From assembly GCA_001604135.1 (NCBI GenBank), contig LVAT01000008.1:1-64000 (forward strand): a DNA stretch of 64,000 nucleotides, given 5' to 3'. The DNA is from Clostridiales bacterium Firm_14. GTDB lineage: Bacteria > Bacillota > Clostridia > Saccharofermentanales > Saccharofermentanaceae. Both the position numbers and the translations under genes were made by a program. Below the pieces are notes generated by a model. It was not told the origin of the DNA. It saw nothing but the letters and a program-made list of their open reading frames with translations, and did not search any database. The first letter of the stretch is position 1. Every line of letters starts with the position of its first letter. Positions 1 through 8,979 of the stretch are shown piece after piece.

Positions 1-58
1 CACTGGCGTCGACAATACTTGGCTGGCAACGGCCCGGGAAGATAGATTGCTGCCGGAT
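1..58 (+). rRNA. rrf: 5S ribosomal RNA, 3' part (gene truncated by window start)
   Basis: The first ~58 bases match the 3' half of a clostridial 5S rRNA: the run ATACTTGGCTGG, then GGCCCGGGAA and the closing GCTGCCGG that would pair with the missing 5' end. A strong intrinsic terminator follows six bases later, as expected at the end of an rRNA operon. The exact 3' end cannot be fixed without the 5' strand of the closing helix. Recognition is from memory of 5S sequences. Confidence 0.85.
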
Positions 59-63
59 TATAT

Positions 64-102
64 AAGTCCCTTCACGAGCAAACGTGGAGGGACTTTTCTT
101 TT
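64..102 (+). terminator. Intrinsic terminator of the rRNA operon
   Basis: AAGTCCCT pairs with AGGGACTT. The stem extends through a G-T pair and CACG/CGTG, closes on a six-base loop, and is followed by TTTTCTTTT. It lies just after the 5S rRNA end. Confidence 0.9.
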
Positions 103-147
103 GGATTTTTGTAGTATTTCGCTGCCGTAAAAAAACCGATAAAAAAA

Positions 148-188
148 TGTAATATTACAATTTACATAAAAGCGATTATTGGTAAAAT
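148..188 (+). promoter_or_regulatory. Candidate promoter of the walRK-murA-walJ-rlmH run, with a perfect palindrome
   Basis: TTTACA (161-166) and TAAAAT (183-188) are separated by 16 bp, about 45 bp before the response-regulator start. Immediately upstream, 148-159 reads TGTAATATTACA, a perfect 12-bp palindrome touching the -35. The motif resembles WalR half-sites (TGTWAH) but lacks their direct-repeat N5 spacing, so autoregulation is only a guess. Confidence 0.55.
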
Positions 189-234
189 ACAAATGTATCT
201 ATTGAATTTCCTAGTCCTATTGTGAGGTGTGAAT

Positions 235-948
235 ATGGCAAAAATCCTGATCATTGATGATGATAGAGCGGTAGTTGATTCGACAGCAGATATGCTTAAA
301 TCCTTTGAATTCAACGTTATTACCGCTACTGACGGCAAGAAGGGATTTGAGCTTGCTGACTTGGAGCGTCCGGATGTTATCATCCTCGACTGGATGATGC
401 CCGGATACAGCGGAATGCAGTTCATTAAGGATTATAGAGACCAGGGTTATAAGACACCCGTATTATTCCTTACCGGCAAGGGAGATCTGTCACAGTATCA
501 GGTAGAAGCTCTGCGTGCCGGTGCGGATGACTATGTAAGCAAGCCCTATGAACCGATGATCCTGGTAGAGAAGCTCAGAGCCATGATCAGACGTACCGAG
601 TACAGCAACAAGTCACATGGTGCTGAGGGCAACAGACATGAATATTGCGGCGGCGAGCTCATCATCGACGGCGATGTCATGCAGGCATTTAAGCATGAAG
701 AGTCTTGCGACCTTACAAACAGAGAGTTCCAGTTATTGCAGTATCTCGAGCAGAACATGGGCAGAGTATGCTCCAGATCTGAGTTACTTAAGCAGGTTTG
801 GAAGTTCGATTTCTTAGGTGACGAGAGAACAGTCGATGTAACGATCAAGCGTACACGTCAGAAGATCGAACCTGATCAGAAGAATTTCAAATATATCCTT
901 ACAAGAAGAGGTTTCGGTTATTTCTTCCCCAATGATTTGGAACAGTAA
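235..948 (+). CDS. walR: OmpR/PhoB-family response regulator, WalR-like
   Basis: DNA-binding response regulator of a two-component system. The receiver domain (about residues 1-120) has the acidic pocket DDD near the N-terminus, the phospho-acceptor Asp52 in ILDWMMPG and the conserved Lys103 in SKPY. A winged-helix output domain fills about 140-235 and ends in the typical RGFGYFF wing. The track starts at GTG 229. I prefer ATG 235, seven bases after GAGG, which gives MAKILIIDDD and 237 residues. The kinase follows after 12 bp, then murA, walJ and rlmH; walJ and rlmH are hallmark neighbours of walRK in Firmicutes, so a WalR role in cell-wall homeostasis is inferred from context. The regulon cannot be read from the sequence. 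Confidence 0.85.
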   Translation: MAKILIIDDDRAVVDSTADMLKSFEFNVITATDGKKGFELADLERPDVIILDWMMPGYSGMQFIKDYRDQGYKTPVLFLTGKGDLSQYQVEALRAGADDYVSKPYEPMILVEKLRAMIRRTEYSNKSHGAEGNRHEYCGGELIIDGDVMQAFKHEESCDLTNREFQLLQYLEQNMGRVCSRSELLKQVWKFDFLGDERTVDVTIKRTRQKIEPDQKNFKYILTRRGFGYFFPNDLEQ

Positions 949-960
949 TTTGGATTTGTT

Positions 961-3054
961 TTGAGTAAACTATTTTCTTTCTCGGCATTAGAACAGGCAT
1001 TCCAGAACCCGGTCGTTATCGCGGTCCTTGCTGTCATATTGGTCCTTTTGGGGATCCTCATCGGATACCTGATAGGCAATACAACGCTGCAGTCGAAAGT
1101 ATCCGGCGATATGGACAGTCTCGAGCGCGACAAGATAATACAGAAAGCCGTGCTGGATACCGTTGGCCTTGGCATTGCAGTTTACGATTCGAAGGGTGCG
1201 CTCTTCTGTAATGAGACCATTTTCAGGCTTCCGGATTTCCTTAAGGGCGGACTTCCCAAGACGTTAAACAATTTCCTTGAGACCTTCGATAACGGAAACC
1301 AGCTTAAATCAAATTACATATTGAGCCTCGAGAACGGAGTTAACCTGATCAGAGTTAACTATATCAACAACCGCAGAATATATGAGATCAAGATAATCAG
1401 AAGACCGGCACAGCCGGATTCGAAGTTCTTCGGCAACGAGGAGCTTACGATCGTTATCGTTGATGACATTACCCAGATAAAGGACGATGAGAGACGTCAG
1501 AAGGATCTCGCGGCCAACGTTTCACACGAACTTAAGACTCCGCTTACATCGATCAAGAGTTCAGTATTCTCAATAAGAAGAGCATGTCAGGACGGCAACG
1601 GCCCTACCATGGACGAGCTCATCACGTGGAGCGGCAGGATCGAAGAGAATACCATAAGGATGCAGGACATCGTAAACGACTTCCTCGTTTTGTCCCAGTG
1701 CTCACATACGAGCCGGATGGAGATCTTCGATATCAGGGATGCGGTATCTGCGGCATATTCAAATATCCAGGATTATCCCGGTGCGAATAATGTCAAATTT
1801 ACTCTGCCTGAAGACGGAGTCTATCCGCTTCTTTACGGTAATTCCAAGCTAATCGTAAGGACCATTGTCAATCTTCTTACGAATGCGATCAAATACATCA
1901 ATTTCGAAGGCAAGACAGTGCCTAATCAGGTCCACATAAGCATCTCGGTAATCGATGACAGAGTAGCAGTACAGGTCGACGATAACGGAAGAGGGATCCC
2001 GGCTAAGGACATAGAGCATCTTTTCGAACGTTTCTACAGAGTGGATAACTCCGGAAACAGGGAAGTAGGCGGTTCGGGCATTGGCCTTGCGATCGCGAAA
2101 GAGATCGCCGACATGCATGACGGTGTTATCAGCGTTACTTCGACATACGGTCAGGGCGCGACATTCATCCTGAGCCTGCCTACGGGAAAGACTGTTTTCG
2201 ACGGCGCGTACAGCGATGCCAAGGCCGGCATCATTTCCGACAAGCCTCTCCACAGAGCTGCCGCATATTTCCTTGGACTTCAGGAGTGTGAGGCTGTAAG
2301 ATCTCTTGGGTACACGGATCTGGTAAGTGTTGTCGACGAGTATGAGATAATACCTGAGCCTGAAGTTGCCGCAAGGGATAAGGCACTCGCGAAGCTTCTC
2401 TCATCCTTCGGTGACAGCAGATTTGAAGAACTTAAGGAAGAACTCTTATATATTGAGGACTTTGAAGAAGAGGCTGACGGACCGGTAACGGGTCTTGAGA
2501 GTGAGATCGCCAGGGAGACGACGATCGGTGATGCGAATCCCGCGATGCCTCCGATGGCAGAGCAGCTCACGATACCGCTCGAGAAGATCATTCCTGCCGA
2601 AGTTCCTGCAATGCAGGCCGTCGAAGCCACCTATGAACAGGCACCCATGGTCCGTCAGGAACCTATCGTGCAGCCTGTTGTCCAGATCCGTCCGGGCGCT
2701 CAGCCTGAGACCGCACCGGTCGCAAATGAGATGCCCCCGGTACAGCCGGTAATAGATCCTGAGGCACTTGCGAGGGAAGAAGCCAGACTGCAGGCCAAGG
2801 AAGAGGCAAGAAAACTCTTGACACAGCCTGTTGTTCAGATAAGTGCCGAACAACGGAAGACAGTATCGCAAATAAATCGTGAATCTCGCGAAAAACGCGT
2901 AATTCACCCAATTGAGGCTCAGAAAAGGTATAATAGTAAGCGTGCTGTTTCGAAGGACACGGATGAGCGAACAGATCCGGTGTCTGATAAGAGTGATGTT
3001 GCGGTTAAGTCGTCATTGAAGAAGATCCTTGACGAGTCAGATCCGCATAAGTGA
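961..3054 (+). CDS. walK: Sensor histidine kinase, WalK-like, with a long disordered C-terminal extension
   Basis: Membrane sensor kinase partnering the upstream regulator. One membrane segment lies at about residues 16-40. A PAS-like region (about 55-165) is followed by a HisKA domain with His189 in VSHELKTPL and a HATPase domain with the N box NLLTNAIKY and the G boxes DNGRGIP and GSGIGLAIAK. Unlike classical WalK there is no second membrane segment or extracellular loop. The kinase core ends near residue 410, but the protein runs to 697. The extra ~285 residues are first acidic, then rich in Pro, Gln and Val (repeated QPVVQI), then charged. The start is TTG 961 with only a weak upstream GGA. 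Name from context; the function of the tail is unknown. Confidence 0.8.
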   Translation: MSKLFSFSALEQAFQNPVVIAVLAVILVLLGILIGYLIGNTTLQSKVSGDMDSLERDKIIQKAVLDTVGLGIAVYDSKGALFCNETIFRLPDFLKGGLPKTLNNFLETFDNGNQLKSNYILSLENGVNLIRVNYINNRRIYEIKIIRRPAQPDSKFFGNEELTIVIVDDITQIKDDERRQKDLAANVSHELKTPLTSIKSSVFSIRRACQDGNGPTMDELITWSGRIEENTIRMQDIVNDFLVLSQCSHTSRMEIFDIRDAVSAAYSNIQDYPGANNVKFTLPEDGVYPLLYGNSKLIVRTIVNLLTNAIKYINFEGKTVPNQVHISISVIDDRVAVQVDDNGRGIPAKDIEHLFERFYRVDNSGNREVGGSGIGLAIAKEIADMHDGVISVTSTYGQGATFILSLPTGKTVFDGAYSDAKAGIISDKPLHRAAAYFLGLQECEAVRSLGYTDLVSVVDEYEIIPEPEVAARDKALAKLLSSFGDSRFEELKEELLYIEDFEEEADGPVTGLESEIARETTIGDANPAMPPMAEQLTIPLEKIIPAEVPAMQAVEATYEQAPMVRQEPIVQPVVQIRPGAQPETAPVANEMPPVQPVIDPEALAREEARLQAKEEARKLLTQPVVQISAEQRKTVSQINRESREKRVIHPIEAQKRYNSKRAVSKDTDERTDPVSDKSDVAVKSSLKKILDESDPHK

Positions 3055-3069
3055 TTTGATGGAGTATTG

Positions 3070-4413
3070 ATGGAGCAAACTGATATTGGCGTAGGAAAAT
3101 CCTATGCTTATGAGATAAAGGGCGGAGTTCCGCTCAAAGGCGATATTGACATCAGCGGCAGTAAGAATGCCGCTCTTGGCGTCATAGCTGCTTCCATTAT
3201 GGTTGACGGTGTCTGTACACTGGAGAACGTCCCGGATATTCTGGACGTTCATGTTATGTTTGATCTTTTGAGATCACTCGGTGCCAGCATTGACGCCATT
3301 GATAATCACACATATAAGATCGATCCTACGACTATAAACACATATAAGGCATCAGGTCCGCTCGTATCGAGGATCCGTGCCTCTTATTATCTTATGGGAG
3401 CGCTTCTCGGCAGATGCGGCAAGGCATCCATAAGGCTTCCCGGCGGATGTAACTTCGGCCAGCGTCCTATTGACCTTCACCTCAAGGCTTTCCAGCTCAT
3501 GGGTGCGAAGGGCGCAAGGCCTTCTGATATCAACAGCGGTATCGTTAATCTTGAGGCAGATCCGTTACATGGTGCGAGGATCTATTTAGACATCGTAAGC
3601 GTTGGCGCGACGATCAACGCGATGCTCGCAGCATGTAAAGCACAGGGCCAGACAGAGATCATCAATGCAGCCAAGGAACCCCACATCGTTGACGTTGCAA
3701 ACTTCTTAAACTCGATGGGTGCGAGGATCAAGGGCGCAGGTACTGACATCATCAAGATCACAGGTGTTCCGGTTCTCCCCGGCAACTTCACATATTCCAT
3801 CATTCCTGACCAGATCGAGGCAGGCACATACATGATCGCAGCAGCCGTTACCGACGGCGACGTCACCATTCACAATCTCATCCCTACGCATATGGAGCCA
3901 TTGTCTGCAAAGATGCGCGAAATGGGATACGTGATCGAAGAAGGTGACGAATCCATAAGAGTATACAGACCCGATTACAGTGAGGAAGTTTATCCGACAA
4001 GCGTCAAGACTTCTCCTTATCCGGGATTCCCGACGGATCTCCAGCCACAGACTGTAGTCCTTCTCTGTTCAGCTGACGGCCAGAGCCGAATGCATGAGAA
4101 TGTTTGGCAGAACAGATTCCAGTATGTTCCGGAGCTTGCGAAAATGGGTGCCAACATTAATGTTTATGAGCGTATCGCCTGGGTCAACGGCAAGACTTCA
4201 TTCAGGGGAGCTACCGTTGAGGCAACGGACCTCCGAGCAGGCGCCGCACTGGTATGCGCTGCTTTGGAAGCTTCCGGCACGACATATATCATGAACGCAC
4301 AGAGGATCGACAGAGGTTATGAGCACATCGTTCAGAAGCTCACTGATCTCGGTGCAACAATCTGCCGTGTCAACCATACTCCCGAGTACGGCGAAGAGGA
4401 TACTGAAGCATGA
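3070..4413 (+). CDS. murA: UDP-N-acetylglucosamine 1-carboxyvinyltransferase
   Basis: Catalyses the first committed step of peptidoglycan precursor synthesis, transferring enolpyruvate from PEP to UDP-GlcNAc in the cytosol. The 447-residue length is near the family norm of about 420. The N-terminus carries DISGSKNAAL, and the catalytic Cys127 sits in LPGGCNFGQRPIDLH, so the fosfomycin-target cysteine is present. The track begins at TTG 3067. ATG 3070 is preferred, five bases after GGAG. It lies 15 bp after the kinase and overlaps walJ by four bases (ATGA), so it belongs to the same transcript. This is unusual because walH and walI normally occupy this place. Clostridia often carry two murA copies; which one this is cannot be told. 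Confidence 0.93.
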   Translation: MEQTDIGVGKSYAYEIKGGVPLKGDIDISGSKNAALGVIAASIMVDGVCTLENVPDILDVHVMFDLLRSLGASIDAIDNHTYKIDPTTINTYKASGPLVSRIRASYYLMGALLGRCGKASIRLPGGCNFGQRPIDLHLKAFQLMGAKGARPSDINSGIVNLEADPLHGARIYLDIVSVGATINAMLAACKAQGQTEIINAAKEPHIVDVANFLNSMGARIKGAGTDIIKITGVPVLPGNFTYSIIPDQIEAGTYMIAAAVTDGDVTIHNLIPTHMEPLSAKMREMGYVIEEGDESIRVYRPDYSEEVYPTSVKTSPYPGFPTDLQPQTVVLLCSADGQSRMHENVWQNRFQYVPELAKMGANINVYERIAWVNGKTSFRGATVEATDLRAGAALVCAALEASGTTYIMNAQRIDRGYEHIVQKLTDLGATICRVNHTPEYGEEDTEA

Positions 4414-5204
4414 TGGGACCAGACAGAATCGTCCCACTTTATTCTTCCAGCAGCGGCAACTCGACACTTATTAAATCCCGTGGCACTTATATCCTGGTCG
4501 ATTGCGGAATGTCCTGCAAGATGATGACCAAAGCTCTTGTCGAGAGCGGTGTATATCCTGATGACATAAGCGCGATATTCCTTACGCACAGGCACACGGA
4601 TCATATTGGCGGAGTCGCAGTCTTTTCGAGAAAATATCACACACCGATCTATGGAACCAGGGCAACCCTGGCTGTTTTAGACGGCCTTAATTCTCCTGTT
4701 ACGGAGATCGAGGAAAACGGCATAGTGACACTCGAGAACGGACCGGAGGTCAGGGCTTTTCCCACTCCTCACGATGTTCCGGGCTCAGTCTGCTACCGTG
4801 TTATTAATCCTGATTCGGGAACTTCTTTTGCCGTGATGACCGACCTCGGAAGAGTTAATGACGGCATGAAGGGATTCGCGAGAGCATGCGATGTCATCTT
4901 ACTCGAATCAAATTACGATCCTTACATGCTTGAGCACGGACCTTATCCCTGGCCTCTTAAGAAGAGGATCTCAGGCGGCCACGGCCACATAAGCAATCCG
5001 GAATCGGCAGAGACAGCCGAATATTTCATAAACAACGGAACGAAGAAGTTCATCTTAGGGCACTTATCGCCCCATAACAACACGCCTGTCCTTGCAAAAG
5101 AGACATTCATTAACTCATTAAGTGACAGGGGCTTTGTCGAAGGGATCGATTACGAAGTCAGGATAGCGAAAAAAGATTGTCCGACAGAGGGTTACGTTAT
5201 ATGA
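4410..5204 (+). CDS. walJ: Metallo-beta-lactamase-fold hydrolase WalJ (YycJ)
   Basis: Member of the WalJ/YycJ family of metallo-beta-lactamase-fold hydrolases found in walRK operons. The family opening (LYSSSSGNSTLI, then ILVDCGMSCK) and the metal-binding motif THRHTDHIGG are both present; later metal ligands are expected around FPTPHDVPGS, DLGRV and GHLSPHN. The length of 264 residues is normal and there is no signal peptide, so the protein is cytosolic. Its ATG overlaps the murA stop and its own stop overlaps the rlmH start, which implies translational coupling. In other Firmicutes walJ affects coordination of cell division and DNA replication; the biochemical substrate is not settled. Confidence 0.88.
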   Translation: MMGPDRIVPLYSSSSGNSTLIKSRGTYILVDCGMSCKMMTKALVESGVYPDDISAIFLTHRHTDHIGGVAVFSRKYHTPIYGTRATLAVLDGLNSPVTEIEENGIVTLENGPEVRAFPTPHDVPGSVCYRVINPDSGTSFAVMTDLGRVNDGMKGFARACDVILLESNYDPYMLEHGPYPWPLKKRISGGHGHISNPESAETAEYFINNGTKKFILGHLSPHNNTPVLAKETFINSLSDRGFVEGIDYEVRIAKKDCPTEGYVI

Positions 5205-5665
5205 AGATAATCGTGGTATGCCCCGGAAAACTTAAGGACAAGTGGCTCAAAGACGGTATCGATGAGTATAAGAAGAGGCTGTCCAGATTTGCTGCGCTGG
5301 ATTTCATTGAAGTTGCTGACTGTCCTGATTCCGTTCCGACAAATGAAGCATTGAAGCGCGAAGGCGAACTCATCCTGTCGCATATCAAGCCCGGCGAAAT
5401 AGTCTGGGCAATGGACTTGGGCGGCGAGAATGTCACTTCCGAGAAACTCTCACAATACCTTACGTCCGATATCGAAAAAGGCGGCGGCACATTGAAGATC
5501 GTGATAGGCGGAAGCAACGGCATAAGCCCTGAAGTACGCGCACGTGCCGACAGAAGGATATGCTTCGGCAACATAACGCTCACCCATCTCATGACCAGGC
5601 TCGTTCTCGCAGAACAGCTCTACCGTGGTTTTAAGATCGCCAAAGGCGAGAAATACCATAAATAA
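5201..5665 (+). CDS. rlmH: 23S rRNA (pseudouridine1915-N3)-methyltransferase
   Basis: SPOUT-class methyltransferase acting on helix 69 of 23S rRNA in assembled ribosomes. The SAM-binding trefoil-knot signature is visible: VIGGSNGIS in the middle and the C-terminal block LAEQLYRGFKI ending GEKYHK. The track starts at 5177. ATG 5201 is preferred because it overlaps the walJ stop and gives 154 residues, the usual family length. It closes the wal gene run, as in many Firmicutes. No convincing terminator is visible before the his promoter. Confidence 0.95.
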   Translation: MKIIVVCPGKLKDKWLKDGIDEYKKRLSRFAALDFIEVADCPDSVPTNEALKREGELILSHIKPGEIVWAMDLGGENVTSEKLSQYLTSDIEKGGGTLKIVIGGSNGISPEVRARADRRICFGNITLTHLMTRLVLAEQLYRGFKIAKGEKYHK

Positions 5666-5732
5666 GTTCCAGCATAAAACAGTCAGAAAAGATTATTAAA
5701 TAAGGCACTCTTTATTCGGGTAAAGAAAATGC

Positions 5733-5761
5733 TTGACATATGTTTAATGCACAATTATAAT
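5733..5761 (+). promoter_or_regulatory. Sigma-A promoter of the histidine operon
   Basis: Consensus TTGACA (5733-5738) and TATAAT (5756-5761) are separated by exactly 17 bp, 104 bp before hisZ. It is one of the best matches in the window. Confidence 0.9.
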
Positions 5762-5762
5762 C

Positions 5763-5778
5763 CTTTAGTCGACTAAAG
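5763..5778 (+). promoter_or_regulatory. Perfect 16-bp palindrome at the his transcription start (candidate operator)
   Basis: CTTTAGTCGACTAAAG is its own reverse complement and begins one base after the -10, covering the expected +1. A dimeric repressor bound there would block initiation. A TrpR-family histidine repressor (HisR/YerC) is described in Firmicutes and is the natural candidate, but I could not compare consensus sites. Confidence 0.7.
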
Positions 5779-5864
5779 AAATGGCTAAATTGACACGCTA
5801 TCGTCATTTGCCCTTGATAGGTCTCACAAGTAAAATATGAGCATAATAGAATTGGAGAAACTAT

Positions 5865-7016
5865 ATGGGAAATAAGTATTACACACCGGACGGCTTTAAC
5901 GACCAGTTCCCGGGCATATGCGGATTTAAAAGAGAACTCGAGAGCAAGCTCCGCAATCTCTTCCTCTTAAACGGATATGAAGAGATCGAGACTCCCGGCG
6001 TCGAGTATTTCGATGTATATAAGGAATTCGTTCCCGAAGAAAGCCTTTTTAAGTTCACAGACAGCAAGGGAAGCCTTCTTTGCAACCGTTACGACGGAAC
6101 TATCCCTGCCGTAAGATTCTGCGCAGGAAGAAATGAGACTCTCCCTGCACGTTATTCATATATCGAGAACATGTACAGAGCAGGAAAGCAGGGCGGCGGC
6201 AAGCTCTCCGGCTTTACCCAGGGCGGCATCGAGCTCCTCGGAGCTAGCGGCGCCAAGTCCGATGCTGAAGTTCTCGCCATAGCCATCAAGTCAGCTCTTG
6301 AGATCGGAATCACTGATCTCCAGGTATCCATCGGCCAGGTTAAGTTCTATAAGGGACTTATGAAGCAACTCGGAATCGGCGAAGAAGAGCAGGCAAAGAT
6401 CAAGACCGCGATCGCTAACAGAGATACGGTTACTTTAGAAAAGCTCGACATCAGCAAGGAAGACAAAGAGACTTTGCAGATGCTCACCGAATCCGGCGGA
6501 ACATATGATGCGATCGAACAGATCGCTCCGAGGATCACTGACGAAGGCGCAAAGGAAGCGCTTGATAACCTTAAGGAGATCCTGGACATCATGGAAAGAT
6601 ACGGGTTCCTTAAGTATGTTTCAGTTGATCTTGGCCTCATCGAGAGCAGCGACTATTATACCGGCATGGTATTTAAGGGTTACACATATGAGGTAGGTTT
6701 CCCGATCCTTGCAGGCGGCAGATATGATGACGTTGCCAAGTCATTCGGCAAGGAGATCGAAGCAGTCGGCTTCTCCATCTCACTTACGCTTTCAATTACA
6801 GCTCTTATGAGACAGGAAAAATACATTCCGGCTAAGGCTGCAGCAGTCATCGTCGGAGGCGATTTCGAAGCTGCAACGGTCGCTGCCGAAGCGTTAAGAG
6901 CCGAAGGAACAGCAGCCATCATCGATACGACAGGCATGGATGAGGAAGCTCTCGAAAACTATGCGAAGGAAAAAGGAATAGAAACAGTTATGTACATGAA
7001 CGGAGGTAACGCCTGA
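5865..7016 (+). CDS. hisZ: ATP phosphoribosyltransferase regulatory subunit
   Basis: Histidyl-tRNA-synthetase-like protein without aminoacylation role that forms the hetero-octamer with short HisG and transmits feedback inhibition by histidine. The class II synthetase fold is visible in [13 protein letters not shown] near the N-terminus, the motif-2-like [11 protein letters not shown], and the histidine-site-like [15 protein letters not shown] followed by LAGGRYDD. The length is 383 residues. GGAG stands eight bases before the ATG. It overlaps hisG by one base, which suits a fixed subunit ratio. First gene of an eleven-gene operon. Confidence 0.93.
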   Translation: MGNKYYTPDGFNDQFPGICGFKRELESKLRNLFLLNGYEEIETPGVEYFDVYKEFVPEESLFKFTDSKGSLLCNRYDGTIPAVRFCAGRNETLPARYSYIENMYRAGKQGGGKLSGFTQGGIELLGASGAKSDAEVLAIAIKSALEIGITDLQVSIGQVKFYKGLMKQLGIGEEEQAKIKTAIANRDTVTLEKLDISKEDKETLQMLTESGGTYDAIEQIAPRITDEGAKEALDNLKEILDIMERYGFLKYVSVDLGLIESSDYYTGMVFKGYTYEVGFPILAGGRYDDVAKSFGKEIEAVGFSISLTLSITALMRQEKYIPAKAAAVIVGGDFEAATVAAEALRAEGTAAIIDTTGMDEEALENYAKEKGIETVMYMNGGNA

Positions 7017-7663
7017 TGCTTACTATCGCTTTACCCAAGGGCAGGCTTGCCGACCAGACTTTGGACCTTATGGAAAAGGCAGGATACGATGTATCCGCTG
7101 CAAGAGACAAGTCCAGAAAATTGATCCTCGAAGATAAAGATGCAGGATTGAGATTCATACTCTCAAAGCCTTCAGACGTTCCCACTTATGTCGAATACGG
7201 CGCGGCTGATATCGGCGTTGTAGGCAAGGACACATTGCTCGAAGAGGGAAGACAGCTCTATGAGGTATTGGACCTCGGACTCGGCAAGTGCAGAATGTGC
7301 GTTGCAGGTCCTGCAGAGCTTAAGGATAAGCTTGATGAGATCCCGAATAAGAGGGTCGGAACCAAGTATCCCAATATCACAAGAAGCTATTTCGAAGGAG
7401 TTAAGGGCGAGAGCGTTGAGATAATAAAGCTTAACGGTTCCGTAGAGTTAGCTCCCCTTACAGGTCTTGCCGAAGTGATCGTTGATATCGTCGAATCGGG
7501 AAGAACACTTTATGAGAACGGCCTTGACGTGCTGGAGACCGTTGCCCATATCAGCGCGAGACTCGTGGTAAACAGAGTCTCGATGAAGATGAAGGAAGAT
7601 GAGATCAAACCGATGATCGCAAAGATGAAGAAGATCCTGGCAGAAGAACAGGAAGAAGCGTAA
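7016..7663 (+). CDS. hisG: ATP phosphoribosyltransferase, short catalytic subunit
   Basis: Catalyses the first step of histidine synthesis, ATP plus PRPP to phosphoribosyl-ATP. At 215 residues it is the short form, lacking the C-terminal regulatory domain and needing HisZ, which is encoded immediately upstream. Conserved segments include ALPKGRL at the N-terminus, DIGVVGKD and the PRPP-site region [13 protein letters not shown]. The start overlaps the hisZ stop. Confidence 0.95.
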   Translation: MLTIALPKGRLADQTLDLMEKAGYDVSAARDKSRKLILEDKDAGLRFILSKPSDVPTYVEYGAADIGVVGKDTLLEEGRQLYEVLDLGLGKCRMCVAGPAELKDKLDEIPNKRVGTKYPNITRSYFEGVKGESVEIIKLNGSVELAPLTGLAEVIVDIVESGRTLYENGLDVLETVAHISARLVVNRVSMKMKEDEIKPMIAKMKKILAEEQEEA

Positions 7664-7676
7664 AGGGGGATATAAC

Positions 7677-8975
7677 ATGCGCTGCAAATTAGTAGAAGGT
7701 ACAAAAGAGAACCTGAAAGCAACGGTTCAGAGCCTTGGCGTAAGAGGCAAGATGGACTTAAAGCCCGTTATCGCCACGGTTCAGGACGTAATCGATAACA
7801 TCAGAGAGAACGGTGACGAAGCGCTTTTGGCTTACACCGAGAAGTTCGACGGAGTAAAGCTTACTGCTGATCAGTTAAGAGTTACCCAGAAGGAGATAGA
7901 TGATGCAATAGCAGGTCTCGATCCCGAGCTTCTTACCGTAATGAAGAAAGCCGCTTCCAATATCAGAAGATTCCACGAGGAGCAGAAGGAGCACGGCTTC
8001 ATGATGGATGTAGGCAAGGGCGCCAAGATCGGTGTCAGAGTAAGGCCGATCTCCATTGCCGGCGTTTATGTTCCGGGCGGTACGGCACCTTTGCCGTCCA
8101 CAGTACTTATGGACGTTATCCCTGCATCTGTTGCAGGAGTTGAGAGGATCGTTTTTGCGACACCTCCGAGAAAAGACGGAACTATCGCACCCGTCATCCT
8201 CGCAGCTGCTTCCATTGCAGGCGCTACGGAGATCTACAGAATGGGCGGTTCACAGGCCATCGCAGCAATGGCTTACGGCACTGAGACGATCCCGAGAGTA
8301 GATAAGATCTGCGGCCCCGGCAACATCTACGTTAATACAGCTAAGCGCCTTGTCTACGGACAGGTCGACATCGACATGTTCGCAGGTCCTTCAGAGATTC
8401 TGATCATTGCAGATAAGACTGCTAATCCGGATTTCGTCGCTGCAGACATGCTCTCACAGGCAGAACACGACAAGATGGCTTCCGCTATCGTTCTTACCGA
8501 TTCAAGAGAACTTGCGGAGAAGGTGTTAGAGCTTGCTGACAAGCGTTCCGAGATGGCTGAGAGGAAAGATATCCTTGCCAAATCTATGGAAGATTACTGC
8601 GCCATCATCGTATGCGACAGTCTTGATACAGCGGTAAGCTTCTCCGAAGAGATCGCTCCCGAACACTTGGAGCTCTGCGTAGAGAACCCCGAGCTTCTCT
8701 CCAACAAGATCAAGAACTGCGGTGCGATGTTCCTTGGAAACTATTCACCCGAGCCTTTGGGAGATTATTTCGCAGGACCGAATCACACGCTTCCGACATC
8801 CGGAACGGCAAGGTTCTTCTCACCTCTTAACACAGGTGATTTCTATAAGAAGATGAGCGTCATCAACTACAACGAGGCGACACTCAAGGATGTTTATAAA
8901 GACGTAGCGGCATTTGCCGACAGCGAGGGATTAGGCTGTCACGCAGCTGCCGTCAGAGCCAGATTCGAGGACTGA
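7677..8975 (+). CDS. hisD: Histidinol dehydrogenase
   Basis: Zinc- and NAD-dependent enzyme for the last two oxidations, histidinol to histidine. At 432 residues it is full length. Signature segments are present: YVPGGTAPLPSTVLM, the cofactor-binding KICGPGNIYV, the zinc-ligand region LSQAEHDK and the catalytic SEEIAPEHLEL. An AAAGGGGGA ribosome binding site precedes ATG 7677. It is spaced 13 bp from hisG. Confidence 0.97.
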   Translation: MRCKLVEGTKENLKATVQSLGVRGKMDLKPVIATVQDVIDNIRENGDEALLAYTEKFDGVKLTADQLRVTQKEIDDAIAGLDPELLTVMKKAASNIRRFHEEQKEHGFMMDVGKGAKIGVRVRPISIAGVYVPGGTAPLPSTVLMDVIPASVAGVERIVFATPPRKDGTIAPVILAAASIAGATEIYRMGGSQAIAAMAYGTETIPRVDKICGPGNIYVNTAKRLVYGQVDIDMFAGPSEILIIADKTANPDFVAADMLSQAEHDKMASAIVLTDSRELAEKVLELADKRSEMAERKDILAKSMEDYCAIIVCDSLDTAVSFSEEIAPEHLELCVENPELLSNKIKNCGAMFLGNYSPEPLGDYFAGPNHTLPTSGTARFFSPLNTGDFYKKMSVINYNEATLKDVYKDVAAFADSEGLGCHAAAVRARFED

Positions 8976-8979
8976 TAAA

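Noticed and set aside
148-159. TGTAATATTACA as a WalR operator
   Set aside because: WalR sites are direct repeats TGTWAH-N5-TGTWAH; this is an inverted repeat without the N5 spacing. It is kept only as an unassigned palindrome.
2446-2907. 153-aa minus-strand ORF
   Set aside because: It lies wholly inside the kinase tail, has no ribosome binding site and reads as a shadow of the biased P/Q codons.
5666-5732. Terminator after rlmH
   Set aside because: Only a weak CTTTA/TAAAG stem is visible, without a T-run; I cannot support it.
5779-5864. T-box or histidine attenuator in the hisZ leader
   Set aside because: The leader is short, has no His-rich leader peptide and no terminator; a CTATC/GATAG pair alone is not enough.
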